A DNA stretch of 23,748 bases, taken from contig DGEG01000067.1 in assembly GCA_002385825.1 (NCBI GenBank), positions 1-23,748 of the forward strand, read 5' to 3'. Below the pieces are notes generated by a model. That model did not search any database and had not been told where the DNA came from. It was given only the letters and a program-made list of their open reading frames with translations. Every line of letters starts with the position of its first letter. The first letter of the stretch is position 1. The translations under genes were made by a program, and so were the position numbers. This DNA comes from Firmicutes bacterium UBA3932 (GTDB taxonomy: Bacteria; Bacillota; Clostridia; Peptostreptococcales; Anaerovoracaceae). Shown one piece after another: positions 14,910 through 23,196 of the stretch.

Positions 14910-16070
14910 ATGTTTAAGATAGCAACACTCAACAAAATCTCAGAAAAAGGAATTGCCTGCTTTAGCGACAACTACGAGTTCGTGGATAATCTGGATGAGG
15001 CTCATGGAATTATTGTCAGAAGCCATGACATGAGGTCTATGGACTTTTCCGATAACCTGTTGGCCATAGCAAGGGCCGGCGCCGGCGTCAACAACATCCC
15101 TCTGGACGTCTGCTCGAAAAGAGGCATCGTGGTCTTCAATACCCCCGGTGCCAACGCCAACGCCGTCAAGGAACTGGTTCTGACAGGGCTGCTCATGTCA
15201 GCGAGGAACCTGACCAGTGCCATCGCATGGACAAAGAGCCTGACCTCCACATCCGACATCCCAAAGACCGTGGAAAAGAACAAGTCCAGATTCGCAGGGC
15301 ACGAAATAAAAGGTAAAACCCTCGGCGTCATCGGGCTGGGCGCTATCGGAGTAATGGTGGCTAATGCCGCCGAATGCCTGGGCATGAAAGTGTACGGATA
15401 TGATCCTTATCTCTCCATCGCTTCCGCTCACGAGCTTTCCTCTTCCGTGCAGCTCGTAGATGCCCTGGATTCCCTTCTGCCCCTTTGCGATTATGTGACC
15501 ATCCACGTTCCTTTTATGGAAAACACCAAGGAAATGATCAATAAAGAGCGATTCAAGCTCATGAAAAAAGATGTCTGCCTTCTTAACTTCTCCCGGGATC
15601 AGATCGTAAAGGAAGACGATGTGTTGGAAGCCATTGACCAAGGCATTATCCGCACCTACGTCACCGATTTTCCCAACGAGAAATTCCTCGACAGGGAGGA
15701 GATCATCTGCATTCCTCACCTGGGGGCGTCAACCCGCGAATCGGAGGATAATTGCGCCGTAATGGCTGCGGAGGAAATGATCGACTATCTGGAGAACGGA
15801 AATATCCGCAATTCCGTCAACTTCCCAACCTGCAGTCTGGGGCTCCCCTCCACTCCGGCACGCCTTGTTGTTCTGAATAAGAACATCCCCTCCATGCTTG
15901 GAAGGATTACCGGCGTTTTAGCCGATATGAATATCAACATAAGCGACCTGATCAACCGCAGCAAAGGCGATTATGCGGTTACCCTGGTGGATCTTGATTC
16001 AAAGGTGGATGAGCAAGAGATTAAAAAAGCGCTGGATTTCGAAGGGATTATATCCGTTCGCGTCATCTAA
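14910..16070 (+). CDS. serA: D-3-phosphoglycerate dehydrogenase, short ACT-containing form
   Basis: 386-aa NAD-dependent dehydrogenase that commits 3-phosphoglycerate to serine synthesis. It has an N-terminal substrate domain, a Rossmann core with GKTLGVIGLGAIG at about 134-146, a Rossmann Asp in YGYDPY, the catalytic Arg in NFSRDQIV, and the catalytic His in PHLGAST. A C-terminal ACT domain (about 318-386; NIPSMLGRITGVLADMNINI) probably mediates serine feedback. It is much shorter than the roughly 525-aa Bacillus SerA. AAGGAG lies 8 bases before the ATG at 14910. The stop overlaps the convergent YihY gene by 4 bases. Phosphoserine phosphatase, the last step, is not in the window. Confidence 0.94.
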   Translation: MFKIATLNKISEKGIACFSDNYEFVDNLDEAHGIIVRSHDMRSMDFSDNLLAIARAGAGVNNIPLDVCSKRGIVVFNTPGANANAVKELVLTGLLMSARNLTSAIAWTKSLTSTSDIPKTVEKNKSRFAGHEIKGKTLGVIGLGAIGVMVANAAECLGMKVYGYDPYLSIASAHELSSSVQLVDALDSLLPLCDYVTIHVPFMENTKEMINKERFKLMKKDVCLLNFSRDQIVKEDDVLEAIDQGIIRTYVTDFPNEKFLDREEIICIPHLGASTRESEDNCAVMAAEEMIDYLENGNIRNSVNFPTCSLGLPSTPARLVVLNKNIPSMLGRITGVLADMNINISDLINRSKGDYAVTLVDLDSKVDEQEIKKALDFEGIISVRVI

Positions 16071-16906
16071 ATCTCTTCTCGGGTCTCCTCGAGAGCGGCG
16101 TTGAAAACGATGCCGATGACCATGACGTATCCGAGAATATAAAACCAGATCAATAGACCAATTACTGAGGCAAGTCCCCCGTAAAAAATATCGTAATTAG
16201 AAAACCTGGACATGTAAAACGAATAAACCCACGTGACCACCAACATCCCGGCGGAAGTCAATACGCTCCCCGGGATGATTTTTTTTAAGGCGATCTTTTC
16301 ACTGGGAAGGATGTAATTGATGAAGGTAATGCCGAAAAAGTATAGGGCTATGCCCAGCGGCCAGCGCAGGATATACCAGACCTCGTAAAAATGAAGCGGA
16401 ACCTTCAGAATTTCCTCCACATAAAGGCTGGTCACATCCATTATGGGCTTTCCGTAAACTAAAATTGCCAGACCGAAGGCCATAAGGAAAATAGTTATAA
16501 TCACCGTAAACATGGCGCGCAGCCGTTCCCTGAAGAAGCCTTTGCCGGAATTCAATCCGGTGTAGGTATAATTCGCTATCCTTATGAGCGAATACTGGGC
16601 TTTGGAAGCGGACCAGAGGGCGAAGAGGATAAACAGAGCGCTTATGGTTCCCGATGGCGTGTAATCCATATATTCAGTCAACGATTTCACAACCTCTGCC
16701 GAAATGTATTCTTCCAACATCCTTCCTATCACATCCACGGGAAGAGCGAAAATGCCCATGAGCTCACCGGTAATGATAAAAAGAGGCACCATAGACATGA
16801 GGAAAAAGAAGGCCAGTTCAGCGGCCACTCCTTGATAATACGGCTTTCTCATTCTAACGAATACATTTATCAGAACATTTTTGACCCTTTTTTTATTCAT
16901 TATCAT
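16067..16906 (-). CDS. YihY/BrkB family inner-membrane protein
   Basis: 279-aa integral membrane protein with about six hydrophobic helices: roughly 26-52, 88-106, 130-152, 180-202, 210-232 and 240-270. It has a positively charged N-terminus and an acidic C-terminus. Conserved YihY features are the YYQGVAAELAFFFLMSMVP segment near 23-41 and the ALWSASKA block. These proteins were once called ribonuclease BN, which is wrong; their function is unsettled, with transport or envelope roles suggested. ATG overlaps the rdgB stop as ATGA, so translation is coupled. A second Met two codons in is an equally possible start. The gene end overlaps the convergent serA end by 4 bases and there is no terminator. 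Confidence 0.85.
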   Translation of the reverse strand: MIMNKKRVKNVLINVFVRMRKPYYQGVAAELAFFFLMSMVPLFIITGELMGIFALPVDVIGRMLEEYISAEVVKSLTEYMDYTPSGTISALFILFALWSASKAQYSLIRIANYTYTGLNSGKGFFRERLRAMFTVIITIFLMAFGLAILVYGKPIMDVTSLYVEEILKVPLHFYEVWYILRWPLGIALYFFGITFINYILPSEKIALKKIIPGSVLTSAGMLVVTWVYSFYMSRFSNYDIFYGGLASVIGLLIWFYILGYVMVIGIVFNAALEETREEI

Positions 16907-17499
16907 CCGACCCTGTCCCGCAGCTGCTTTTGAAGAGCCTGTAAAGCTCTCGCCCTGTGGCTGATCTGGTTTTTGACTTCCTTTGGCAGTTGGCCGAAGC
17001 TTTCCTCATACCCGTCCGGAGCGAAGAGCGGATCGTAACCGAACCCGTTTTCTCCCAGGGCGCTATATAGTATATGTCCGTAACACTCGCCCCTTGCAAC
17101 CAATACATCGTCGGGAGAAAAAACCATGGTGATCACGGAAACGAACTTTCCCCGTCTTTTTTCCCAAGGCACGTCTGCGAGAAGCCGGAGCAGCTTTTCG
17201 TTGTTCTTTGCATCGTTACCCTCCTCTCCCGCAAACCTTGAGGAATAAACACCGGGAGCTCCGTCGAGGACATCCACCATCAATCCGGAATCGTCGGCTA
17301 TAGTGGGCAAGCCGCACATCTTATGGATTTCCATGGCTTTTTTCAGGGAGTTCTCCTCAAAGGTGGTTCCGTCCTCTTCAATTTCAATATCCGGTATGCC
17401 CGCCTCTTCCCTGGATACGACCTCAAATCCGAAAGGTCCGATAATAGCGTTGATTTCTTCCACCTTATGCTTATTCTTCGTTGCAGCTACTACTTTCAT
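16903..17499 (-). CDS. rdgB: non-canonical purine NTP pyrophosphatase (XTP/dITP diphosphatase)
   Basis: 198-aa HAM1/RdgB house-cleaning enzyme that hydrolyses XTP, (d)ITP and related nucleotides to monophosphates, preventing their incorporation. Motifs: VAATKNKHK at the N-terminus (phosphate binding), FEENSLKKA with an active-site Glu, ADDSGLMVDVL with Asp69-Asp70, GFGYDPLF at 152-159 and SHRARAL at 180-186. The ATG at 17499 fits the family N-terminus and has AAGGGA upstream; an in-frame ATG 8 codons earlier has no ribosome site. It is the first gene of a two-gene unit with the YihY gene. I found no convincing promoter in the 142 bases upstream. Confidence 0.95.
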   Translation of the reverse strand: MKVVAATKNKHKVEEINAIIGPFGFEVVSREEAGIPDIEIEEDGTTFEENSLKKAMEIHKMCGLPTIADDSGLMVDVLDGAPGVYSSRFAGEEGNDAKNNEKLLRLLADVPWEKRRGKFVSVITMVFSPDDVLVARGECYGHILYSALGENGFGYDPLFAPDGYEESFGQLPKEVKNQISHRARALQALQKQLRDRVG

Positions 17500-17584
17500 T
17501 CGACCATTCCCTTTTCTGAACATTCTTTTGGATGTAAGATTAAGCTACAAATAATTAATGCACCATAATTTTTCTTGCCTTAAA

Positions 17585-17612
17585 AGTCACACACGGGGTT
17601 TTCCCCCGTGTG
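17585..17612 (-). terminator. hairpin ending the liv operon, same arms as the murC leader hairpin
   Basis: CACACGGGG (17590-17598) and CCCCGTGTG (17604-17612) close a short T/C loop. On the minus strand the stem is followed by TGACTTTTAA. It lies 30 bases past the stop of the CBS-ACT gene, a fitting place for the end of the liv transcript, although the T tract is broken. The arms are identical to 9075-9098. Confidence 0.6.
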
Positions 17613-17641
17613 GTGAACACTCAATATATGATAACTATTAT

Positions 17642-18289
17642 TTATTCCTGGCTGTGAATAACATCTATTACTTTGTAGCCGTTTTCTTCCAGCTTCTTTT
17701 CGATTGATTCCGTATTTATTGCATTTGTTCGTATCACCACATCGCTTCTTCCGGCAGTTCCGCGGTAGGCAACGATATGGGTAATGTTGGCGTCTTCCGA
17801 ACTGAATATCTGCCCGATGTCAGCCAGCGCTCCCGGTACGTCTGCGGCATTTATGGTAATCCGGCTGCCTGCATTGCGGAATCCGAACAAGTCAATGAAA
17901 GCGTCAAAGATATCGCTCTCTGTAATGATTCCCACCAGCTTCCCGTCCTCCTGCACCACTACAAGGGTACCCACTTTATTGTCCCGCATGAGCAATGCGG
18001 CTTCTTCTAAAAGGGCGTCGGGGCCGATACTAATGACCTCTTTGCTCATGGCATCGCTGACTTTGGTCTTGGATAGCAGATAATTAAGTTCATAGATACT
18101 CAGCGTTGTGGCTTTTGTAGGAGAAACTTTCTGAATATCCGTATTCGTCAGCATCCCCACGACCCGGTCTCCCCGAACCACGGGCACTCTCTTGAGATTC
18201 TTTTGCCGCATCAGCTCGATGACCTCGGTAATCGGCGCGTCTGCCTCAATCGTATAGGGATTGGCAGTCATTCTGTTCTTTACATACAT
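17642..18289 (-). CDS. CBS-pair and ACT domain protein, last gene of the liv operon
   Basis: 215-aa soluble protein. Two CBS domains (about 1-55 and 78-135; MTANPYTIEADAPITEVIELM-type starts and TNTDI/TESDIF ends) usually bind adenine nucleotides such as ATP, AMP or SAM. The C-terminal ACT domain (about 143-212, VPGALADIGQIFSSEDANI) usually binds an amino acid. The layout resembles AcuB-like proteins of Gram-positive bacteria, but no acu genes are here. It starts 17 bases after livF with a strong AAGGAGGGG site, so it is co-transcribed with the importer. I infer that it senses energy state and amino-acid level to adjust uptake or metabolism; the target is not evident. No catalytic or DNA-binding domain is visible. 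Confidence 0.85.
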   Translation of the reverse strand: MYVKNRMTANPYTIEADAPITEVIELMRQKNLKRVPVVRGDRVVGMLTNTDIQKVSPTKATTLSIYELNYLLSKTKVSDAMSKEVISIGPDALLEEAALLMRDNKVGTLVVVQEDGKLVGIITESDIFDAFIDLFGFRNAGSRITINAADVPGALADIGQIFSSEDANITHIVAYRGTAGRSDVVIRTNAINTESIEKKLEENGYKVIDVIHSQE

Positions 18290-18306
18290 CAGGACCCCTC
18301 CTTCTA

Positions 18307-19011
18307 CTATCCGCCTAGATAGGCTTTCTGGATTCTGTCACTCTTCATCAGCTCTTCACCCGTACCGGTAATAACGATAGATCCGGTTTCTAATACATAT
18401 GCTCTGTTTGCGATGGATAGAGCCATACTGGCGTTTTGTTCCACCAGAAGTACCGTCGTCCCCTCACTGTTGATGTTCTTGATGATCTCGAAGATCTCTC
18501 TGACGAGCAGCGGTGCAAGTCCCATAGAAGGCTCATCCAAAAGAAGGAGCCTGGGCTTTGACATGAGAGCCCTGCCTATTGCCAGCATCTGCTGCTCTCC
18601 TCCGGAAAGGGTGCCTGCCGTCTGCTTTCTTCTATCCCCCAGGATGGGGAAAAGTTCGTAAATGTGTTCTATATCCTTTTTTATACCCTGCTTATCTTTC
18701 CTTAAAAAAGCGCCTAATTCCAAATTTTCAAGCACGGTCATTTCGGGGAATATCCTCCTGCCCTCCGGAACTTGGGATAAGCCCAGCTCCACTCTTTGGG
18801 GCGCAGGAAGATTTGTGATGTCCTTCCCTTCCAGAATCACTTGACCGCTGGTAGCTTTTATAAGGCCGGAGATTGTCCGCAGTGTGGTTGTCTTTCCCGC
18901 TCCGTTTGCCCCGATAAGCGTAACGATTTCTCCCTTATCTACTGTCAGGGAGACGTCCTTCAGTGCATGGATTACGCCGTAATGAACGTTCAGGTTTTTA
19001 ATCTCAAGCAT
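18307..19011 (-). CDS. livF: branched-chain amino-acid ABC transporter ATPase LivF
   Basis: 234-aa ATPase subunit that pairs with LivG to power the LivHM permease. Walker A GANGAGKT is at 34-41, ABC signature LSGGEQQ at 135-141 and Walker B LLLLDEP at 155-161. The H-loop position carries Gln/Asn (LVEQN), as is normal in LivF. Typical length. The ATG lies inside the end of livG (8-base overlap) with GGAGGAG upstream, so translation is coupled. Confidence 0.95.
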   Translation of the reverse strand: MLEIKNLNVHYGVIHALKDVSLTVDKGEIVTLIGANGAGKTTTLRTISGLIKATSGQVILEGKDITNLPAPQRVELGLSQVPEGRRIFPEMTVLENLELGAFLRKDKQGIKKDIEHIYELFPILGDRRKQTAGTLSGGEQQMLAIGRALMSKPRLLLLDEPSMGLAPLLVREIFEIIKNINSEGTTVLLVEQNASMALSIANRAYVLETGSIVITGTGEELMKSDRIQKAYLGG

Positions 19012-19843
19012 TGCTGTTCTCCTCCCCTAAATAAGCCTCAATAACGCGTTTATTGGACCGGATCTCCTCCGGCTTTCCGGAAGCGATCAGCATGCCGTAA
19101 TCCAGCACATATATGCGTTCACAGATTTTCATGACCAATGACATGTCGTGCTCGATGAGCAGAATGGTAAGGTCAAATTCCTTGCGGACCCATTTAATCA
19201 GCTCCGTCAGCGCTGCCGTCTCCTTGGGATTCATTCCCGCCGCCGGCTCGTCAAGCAACAGCAGGGATGGCTTCGTAGCCAGAGCCCTGGCGATTTCCAG
19301 ATGCCTCTGCTCGCCGTAAGGAAGGTTTTTCGCCAGCTCGTTTTTCTTATCTTCCAGGTTAAAAATTTTAAGCAGTTGTTCCGCTTCCTCAAGCATCCGC
19401 TTCTCTTCGCTGTAGAACTTATTAAAGCGCAAAAACGAAGTAAACATGCCGTAATGAATGTTGTGATGCATGGCGATGCGCACGTTGTCCAACACCGTCA
19501 AGTCCTTGAAAAGGCGTATATTCTGGAAAGTCCGGGCCAGGCCCTGCTTGGTTACATTATACGGTTTCATCCCGGCCAGCTCTATTACGGTCTTCTCCCC
19601 AGCCGCGCTCCCTTCACTGCTCGAGTCTCCTTGTCCGGTTATAGGAGTCTCTTTCTCGAAAAGGATGCTTCCTGAGCTTGGAACATATACGCCGGTCAAC
19701 AGATTGAAAACCGTAGTTTTGCCGGCTCCGTTGGGACCGATGAGGCCTACGAGCTCACCTTTTTCAATTTCTATGCTCACATTGGAGACGGCTGTCAGAC
19801 CGCCAAAGGATTTCGTCAGTTTTTCTACTTTCAGTAACGGCAT
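19004..19843 (-). CDS. livG: branched-chain amino-acid ABC transporter ATPase LivG
   Basis: 279-aa partner ATPase. Walker A GPNGAGKT is at 36-43, the degenerate signature LPYGEQR at 174-180, Walker B LLLLDEP at 194-200, and LLIEHDM carries the switch His. The LivG-specific C-terminal region ends in VIEAYLGE. A low-complexity Ser/Gly/Glu insert at about 67-92 lies between the Walker A region and the TFQNIRLF Q-loop block and makes the protein some 20 residues longer than usual. AAGGAGGGG precedes the ATG. It starts 15 bases after livM. Confidence 0.95.
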   Translation of the reverse strand: MPLLKVEKLTKSFGGLTAVSNVSIEIEKGELVGLIGPNGAGKTTVFNLLTGVYVPSSGSILFEKETPITGQGDSSSEGSAAGEKTVIELAGMKPYNVTKQGLARTFQNIRLFKDLTVLDNVRIAMHHNIHYGMFTSFLRFNKFYSEEKRMLEEAEQLLKIFNLEDKKNELAKNLPYGEQRHLEIARALATKPSLLLLDEPAAGMNPKETAALTELIKWVRKEFDLTILLIEHDMSLVMKICERIYVLDYGMLIASGKPEEIRSNKRVIEAYLGEENSNA

Positions 19844-19858
19844 CTAACGCCCCTCCTT

Positions 19859-20815
19859 TTACTGTATTCTCTCTTCTTTTCTTCCGAACCGGAAGCGCAA
19901 TATATCGGTAATTTCCGTGGTCCCCATGAGTCCCTTCGGCCGGAAAATCATGATGACGATCAGCACGACGGCATAGAGAATCATTCGAATTTCCGTAAAG
20001 GACTGAAGGAATGTGGTGATTAAGGCCAGCAAGGTAGCCGCAATAACCGATCCGGTGATGCTGCCCATTCCGCCCAAAACCACGATGACCAGAATATCGA
20101 TGGACTTGAGGAAACCGAAAAGTCCCGGTTTGATGAAGTAGAAATAGGAAGCATACAGCGCACCTGCGATTCCCGCGAAAAACGCACCGATGGCAAAAGC
20201 CATTACCTTGTACTTGGTGGTGTTAATCCCCATGGACTCGGCAGCGATCTCGTCTTCACGGATGGAGATGCAGGCTCTGCCCTGGGAAGACCGTATAAAG
20301 TTATTTATCAGAACCACCGACGCAGCCGTGAATATAAAGAGCCAGGTCCAGTTTGTGAACCGTGGAATACCGTTCAACCCCGCTGCGCCGTTGGTGATTT
20401 CCAAATTAAGAAATATTACACGAATGATTTCCGCCATGCCCAGGGTGGCGATGGCCAGGTAGTCTCCTTTCAGCCGCAGGGTGGGGATGCCGATAAGTAT
20501 CCCTACAAGCGCGGCCAATACCGCCCCTGCAAACAAACCGATAAGAAATCCTGCCATGGAGTTCATCTGCATGTTGATGATGGCGCAGGTATAAGCGCCG
20601 ATAGACATGAATCCCGCATGACCCAGGGAGAATTGTCCAGTAAAGCCCGTAACCAGGTTGAGACTCACGGCGAGGATGATATTGATGCAGATCAGCGCAA
20701 GGGTAATCTCATAAAAAGGATTAATAATGCCTGTGATGATAAGACCTAATACTGCGGCATAAAGCAGCAGCAAGCCTCCCAGTATCAATAAATTTTTCTT
20801 CGATAATGCCTTCAT
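19859..20815 (-). CDS. livM: branched-chain amino-acid ABC transporter permease LivM
   Basis: 318-aa multi-spanning permease. An N-terminal hydrophobic helix follows a Lys-rich start. The LNLVTGFTGQFSLGHAGFMSIGAY region is the LivM hallmark, and the AAESMGINTTKYK coupling segment (about 208-220) contacts the ATPases. The C-terminus has LGGMGSITGSVIAA and RPKGLMG. The ATG follows the livH stop by 2 bases, with AAGGTG inside the end of livH as ribosome site. Confidence 0.95.
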   Translation of the reverse strand: MKALSKKNLLILGGLLLLYAAVLGLIITGIINPFYEITLALICINIILAVSLNLVTGFTGQFSLGHAGFMSIGAYTCAIINMQMNSMAGFLIGLFAGAVLAALVGILIGIPTLRLKGDYLAIATLGMAEIIRVIFLNLEITNGAAGLNGIPRFTNWTWLFIFTAASVVLINNFIRSSQGRACISIREDEIAAESMGINTTKYKVMAFAIGAFFAGIAGALYASYFYFIKPGLFGFLKSIDILVIVVLGGMGSITGSVIAATLLALITTFLQSFTEIRMILYAVVLIVIMIFRPKGLMGTTEITDILRFRFGRKEERIQ

Positions 20816-20817
20816 CT

Positions 20818-21696
20818 CTACACCTTCTCTCTAATGTTTTTGCCCAGTAGTCCGGAAGGCTTCAAGATCAGAATAAGGATGAGGAATGCGAACACCACCG
20901 CATCACGGTACAGGGAATACCCATAGCCGGATACCAGGGTTTCCATGATGCCGATGGCCATTCCGCCGATCATGGCGCCGGGAATGTTTCCGATTCCGCC
21001 GAAGACGGCGGCGATAAACGCTTTCAGTCCGGGCATGATTCCCATAAGCGGATCTATAGAATTATAATAGATACCCACCAGTACACCCGCCGCTCCAGCG
21101 AAGGCAGAGCCGATAGCGAAGGTGATGGATATGGTGTTGTCGACTTTGATGCCCATGAGCTGAGCCGCATCCCGATCGATGGATACTGCCCGCATGGCCT
21201 TTCCCGTCTTGGTTTTGTGCACGATGAACTGAAGGAGGATCATCAGAGCAATGGCCGTAACAACTATGTATATCTGTTGCGTGTTAATTAACACATTACC
21301 CAGGTGGAAGACTTTATTGGACAACAGCACCGGATAAGACCTGACCTCGGCACCTACGAAGAACATCATAACGTATTCAAGGAATAGGGAAACACCGATG
21401 GCCGTGATCAACACCGCAATTCTGGTGGACCCTCGCAGGGGCTTGTATGCTATGCGCTCTATGGTCATGCCCAGCACCGCGCATGCGGCCATGGAAATGA
21501 GAAGTGCGGGTAAAAAGCCCAACTGCGCATAGGTGGTTGCCGCAAAGCCGATATAAGCGCCGATCATGTAAACATCTCCGTGAGCGAAGTTGATCAGCTT
21601 GATAATTCCGTAAACCATGGTATAGCCCAAGGCAATCAATGCGTAAATACTGCCTAAGGAGATACCGTTTACCATCTGCTGCATGAATTGATCCAA
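20818..21696 (-). CDS. livH: branched-chain amino-acid ABC transporter permease LivH (TTG start)
   Basis: 292-aa permease, partner of LivM. It has the hallmark QQMVNGISLGSIYALIALGY at the N-terminus, INFAHGDVYMIGAY, the AAQLMGIKVDNTI coupling segment and the GLKAFIAAVFGGIGNIPGAMIGG block. A longer ATG-started reading adds 27 residues unlike the family and without a ribosome site. The TTG at 21696 lies 8 bases after GGAGG and gives the standard LivH beginning (M-D-Q-F-M-Q-Q), so I take TTG as the start. ATGs at codons 5 and 8 are alternatives but are too far from the ribosome site. It is separated from livK by 175 bases with a hairpin. Confidence 0.93.
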   Translation of the reverse strand: MDQFMQQMVNGISLGSIYALIALGYTMVYGIIKLINFAHGDVYMIGAYIGFAATTYAQLGFLPALLISMAACAVLGMTIERIAYKPLRGSTRIAVLITAIGVSLFLEYVMMFFVGAEVRSYPVLLSNKVFHLGNVLINTQQIYIVVTAIALMILLQFIVHKTKTGKAMRAVSIDRDAAQLMGIKVDNTISITFAIGSAFAGAAGVLVGIYYNSIDPLMGIMPGLKAFIAAVFGGIGNIPGAMIGGMAIGIMETLVSGYGYSLYRDAVVFAFLILILILKPSGLLGKNIREKV

Positions 21697-21756
21697 GATT
21701 CGTACCTCCAAGCTATAAATTCGTGCGCTGTGATGTAAACAACTGCAAAATGAATA

Positions 21757-21789
21757 ATTTAGGTTAGAGTTTGTCACCCTAACCTAAAT
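21757..21789 (-). terminator. hairpin between livK and livH, possible partial terminator
   Basis: ATTTAGGTTAG (21757-21767) and CTAACCTAAAT (21779-21789) form a perfect 11-bp stem with an 11-base loop. On the minus strand it is followed by TATTCATTTT, a broken T tract. Such a hairpin after the binding-protein gene could protect or partly terminate the transcript, so that more LivK than permease is made. Confidence 0.5.
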
Positions 21790-21871
21790 ATAATACTATA
21801 TTTGTTCTTGACGTGTCAAACCCGCAGAACGCCTTTATGCGCACCATTTTATTACTGCTTTTATCGCTCTA

Positions 21872-23068
21872 TTATTGCGGATCTACTTTAATACTGCTGG
21901 CCTGAGCTCCGTCCTTAAGCTCGATTACCACAGCCGCTTTAATCGGGTTGTGATCTTCACCCATATCGAAGGATCCTGTAACTCCTACAAATCCTTTTGT
22001 AGCGACCAGCGCATCCTTGATGGCCTCGGGATCAAGAGAGTCGGCACGTGCAATGGCATCAGCGATGAACTTGCCGAGGTCATATCCCAATGCGTGGAAT
22101 GCGTTGGGTTCGGAACCGTACTTATCCGTAAACTTCTCGATGAATTCCTGTACCAGGGGATCCTCGTCAAGAGATGAATAGTGGTTGGAGAAGTAGATGT
22201 TGTTCAAAGCTTCCGGTCCGGCAAGCTCCAGCAGCACCGGAGAATCGAATCCGTCTGCACCGAGAATGGGCGCATCAATGCCTTGGCCTCTGGCCTGCTT
22301 GATAATGAGTCCGGCTTCCTGATAGTATCCGGGGATGAAGATTACGTCGAAGTCTTTGCCCTTGATGCTGGTTAAGATTGAGTTGAAGTCTTTATCCTTG
22401 GCAACATAGCCTTCATGAGCAACGATGGTGCCGCCGCCGGCCTCAAAGGTTGCCGTGAAGTTCCTGGCAAGACCTTCGGCATAGTCGCTGGACTTATCCT
22501 GAATGATTACTGCTTTTGTAGCGTTGAGGTTGTTCAATGCAAAGGTTGCCATTGTAACACCTTGGAAGGAGTCGTTGAAGCAGAGACGGAAAACGTACTC
22601 GTTAACATTGCCCTTCGCGTCGGTGGTTACTCCCTCGTCTGCCGTAGCAGAAGCGGAGATGACAGGAATTTTGTTCTGCATTGCTACAGGAATTGTAGCC
22701 ATGAAGTTTCCGGATGTGGCAGGTCCGAGGCAGGCAACTACGCCCTCTTGGGTCATTAGCCTGGTAGCAATGGATGTGGCTTCAGCTGATTCTGATTTAT
22801 TATCCTGAATAATCGGTACAATTTCTATACCGTTGATTCCGCCTGCAGCATTGATCTCATCAAAAGCCATCATAATACCGTCTTTTGAAGCTTGACCGTA
22901 TGTGGCAACTTCACCGGAAAGCTCATAGTTAATACCGATCTTTACTTCTGTAGGGGTTTCACCCTCATCGCCCCCGTTATCTGCTCCGCCGCCACCGCAG
23001 CCGACCAGTAAACCTAAGGCGAGAATAAATGTCAGAAATAAAAAAAATGCCTTCTTTTTCTTGTTCAT
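21872..23068 (-). CDS. livK: branched-chain amino-acid-binding lipoprotein LivK/LivJ
   Basis: 398-aa type 1 periplasmic-binding-fold lipoprotein that captures the substrate for LivHMGF. It has a Lys-rich N-terminus, a hydrophobic core and lipobox LVGC with Cys24, then a Gly/Asp/Glu-rich linker (25-40). The mature domain starts VKIGINYELSGEVATYGQ and contains ISASATADEGV and VIFIPGYYQEAGLIIKQA. Leu, Ile and Val are the usual ligands, though the family also binds other amino acids and short amides, so specificity is not certain. The ATG at 23068 is preferred over one 7 codons upstream because AAGGTGG lies just before it and the upstream ATG has none. It is first in the operon, behind a strong promoter. 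Confidence 0.93.
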   Translation of the reverse strand: MNKKKKAFFLFLTFILALGLLVGCGGGGADNGGDEGETPTEVKIGINYELSGEVATYGQASKDGIMMAFDEINAAGGINGIEIVPIIQDNKSESAEATSIATRLMTQEGVVACLGPATSGNFMATIPVAMQNKIPVISASATADEGVTTDAKGNVNEYVFRLCFNDSFQGVTMATFALNNLNATKAVIIQDKSSDYAEGLARNFTATFEAGGGTIVAHEGYVAKDKDFNSILTSIKGKDFDVIFIPGYYQEAGLIIKQARGQGIDAPILGADGFDSPVLLELAGPEALNNIYFSNHYSSLDEDPLVQEFIEKFTDKYGSEPNAFHALGYDLGKFIADAIARADSLDPEAIKDALVATKGFVGVTGSFDMGEDHNPIKAAVVIELKDGAQASSIKVDPQ

Positions 23069-23121
23069 AAAGTTTCGCACCACCTTCATTAATATTAGTA
23101 TACTTTTACGCTTTTCGTTTC

Positions 23122-23150
23122 ATAATAATGGTTTTTGTTCTTATTGTCAA
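23122..23150 (-). promoter_or_regulatory. promoter of the liv operon
   Basis: On the minus strand, a perfect TTGACA (23150-23145), 17 bases, then TATTAT (23127-23122), 5/6 to consensus. Transcription would start near 23115, about 50 bases before livK. No operator is obvious, but the TAGACA cluster lies 140-440 bases upstream. Confidence 0.8.
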
Positions 23151-23196
23151 TAAATATTTAAATTATTTGTGCCCGATTAACAAATTTTGTATTTGG

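Noticed and set aside
16067..16906. ribonuclease BN annotation for the YihY gene
   Set aside because: True RNase BN is a different, zinc-dependent protein; this one is a multi-spanning membrane protein without nuclease motifs.
21697..21777. ATG start for livH 27 codons upstream
   Set aside because: No ribosome site and no similarity to LivH; the TTG at 21696 has GGAGG at correct spacing and gives the family N-terminus.
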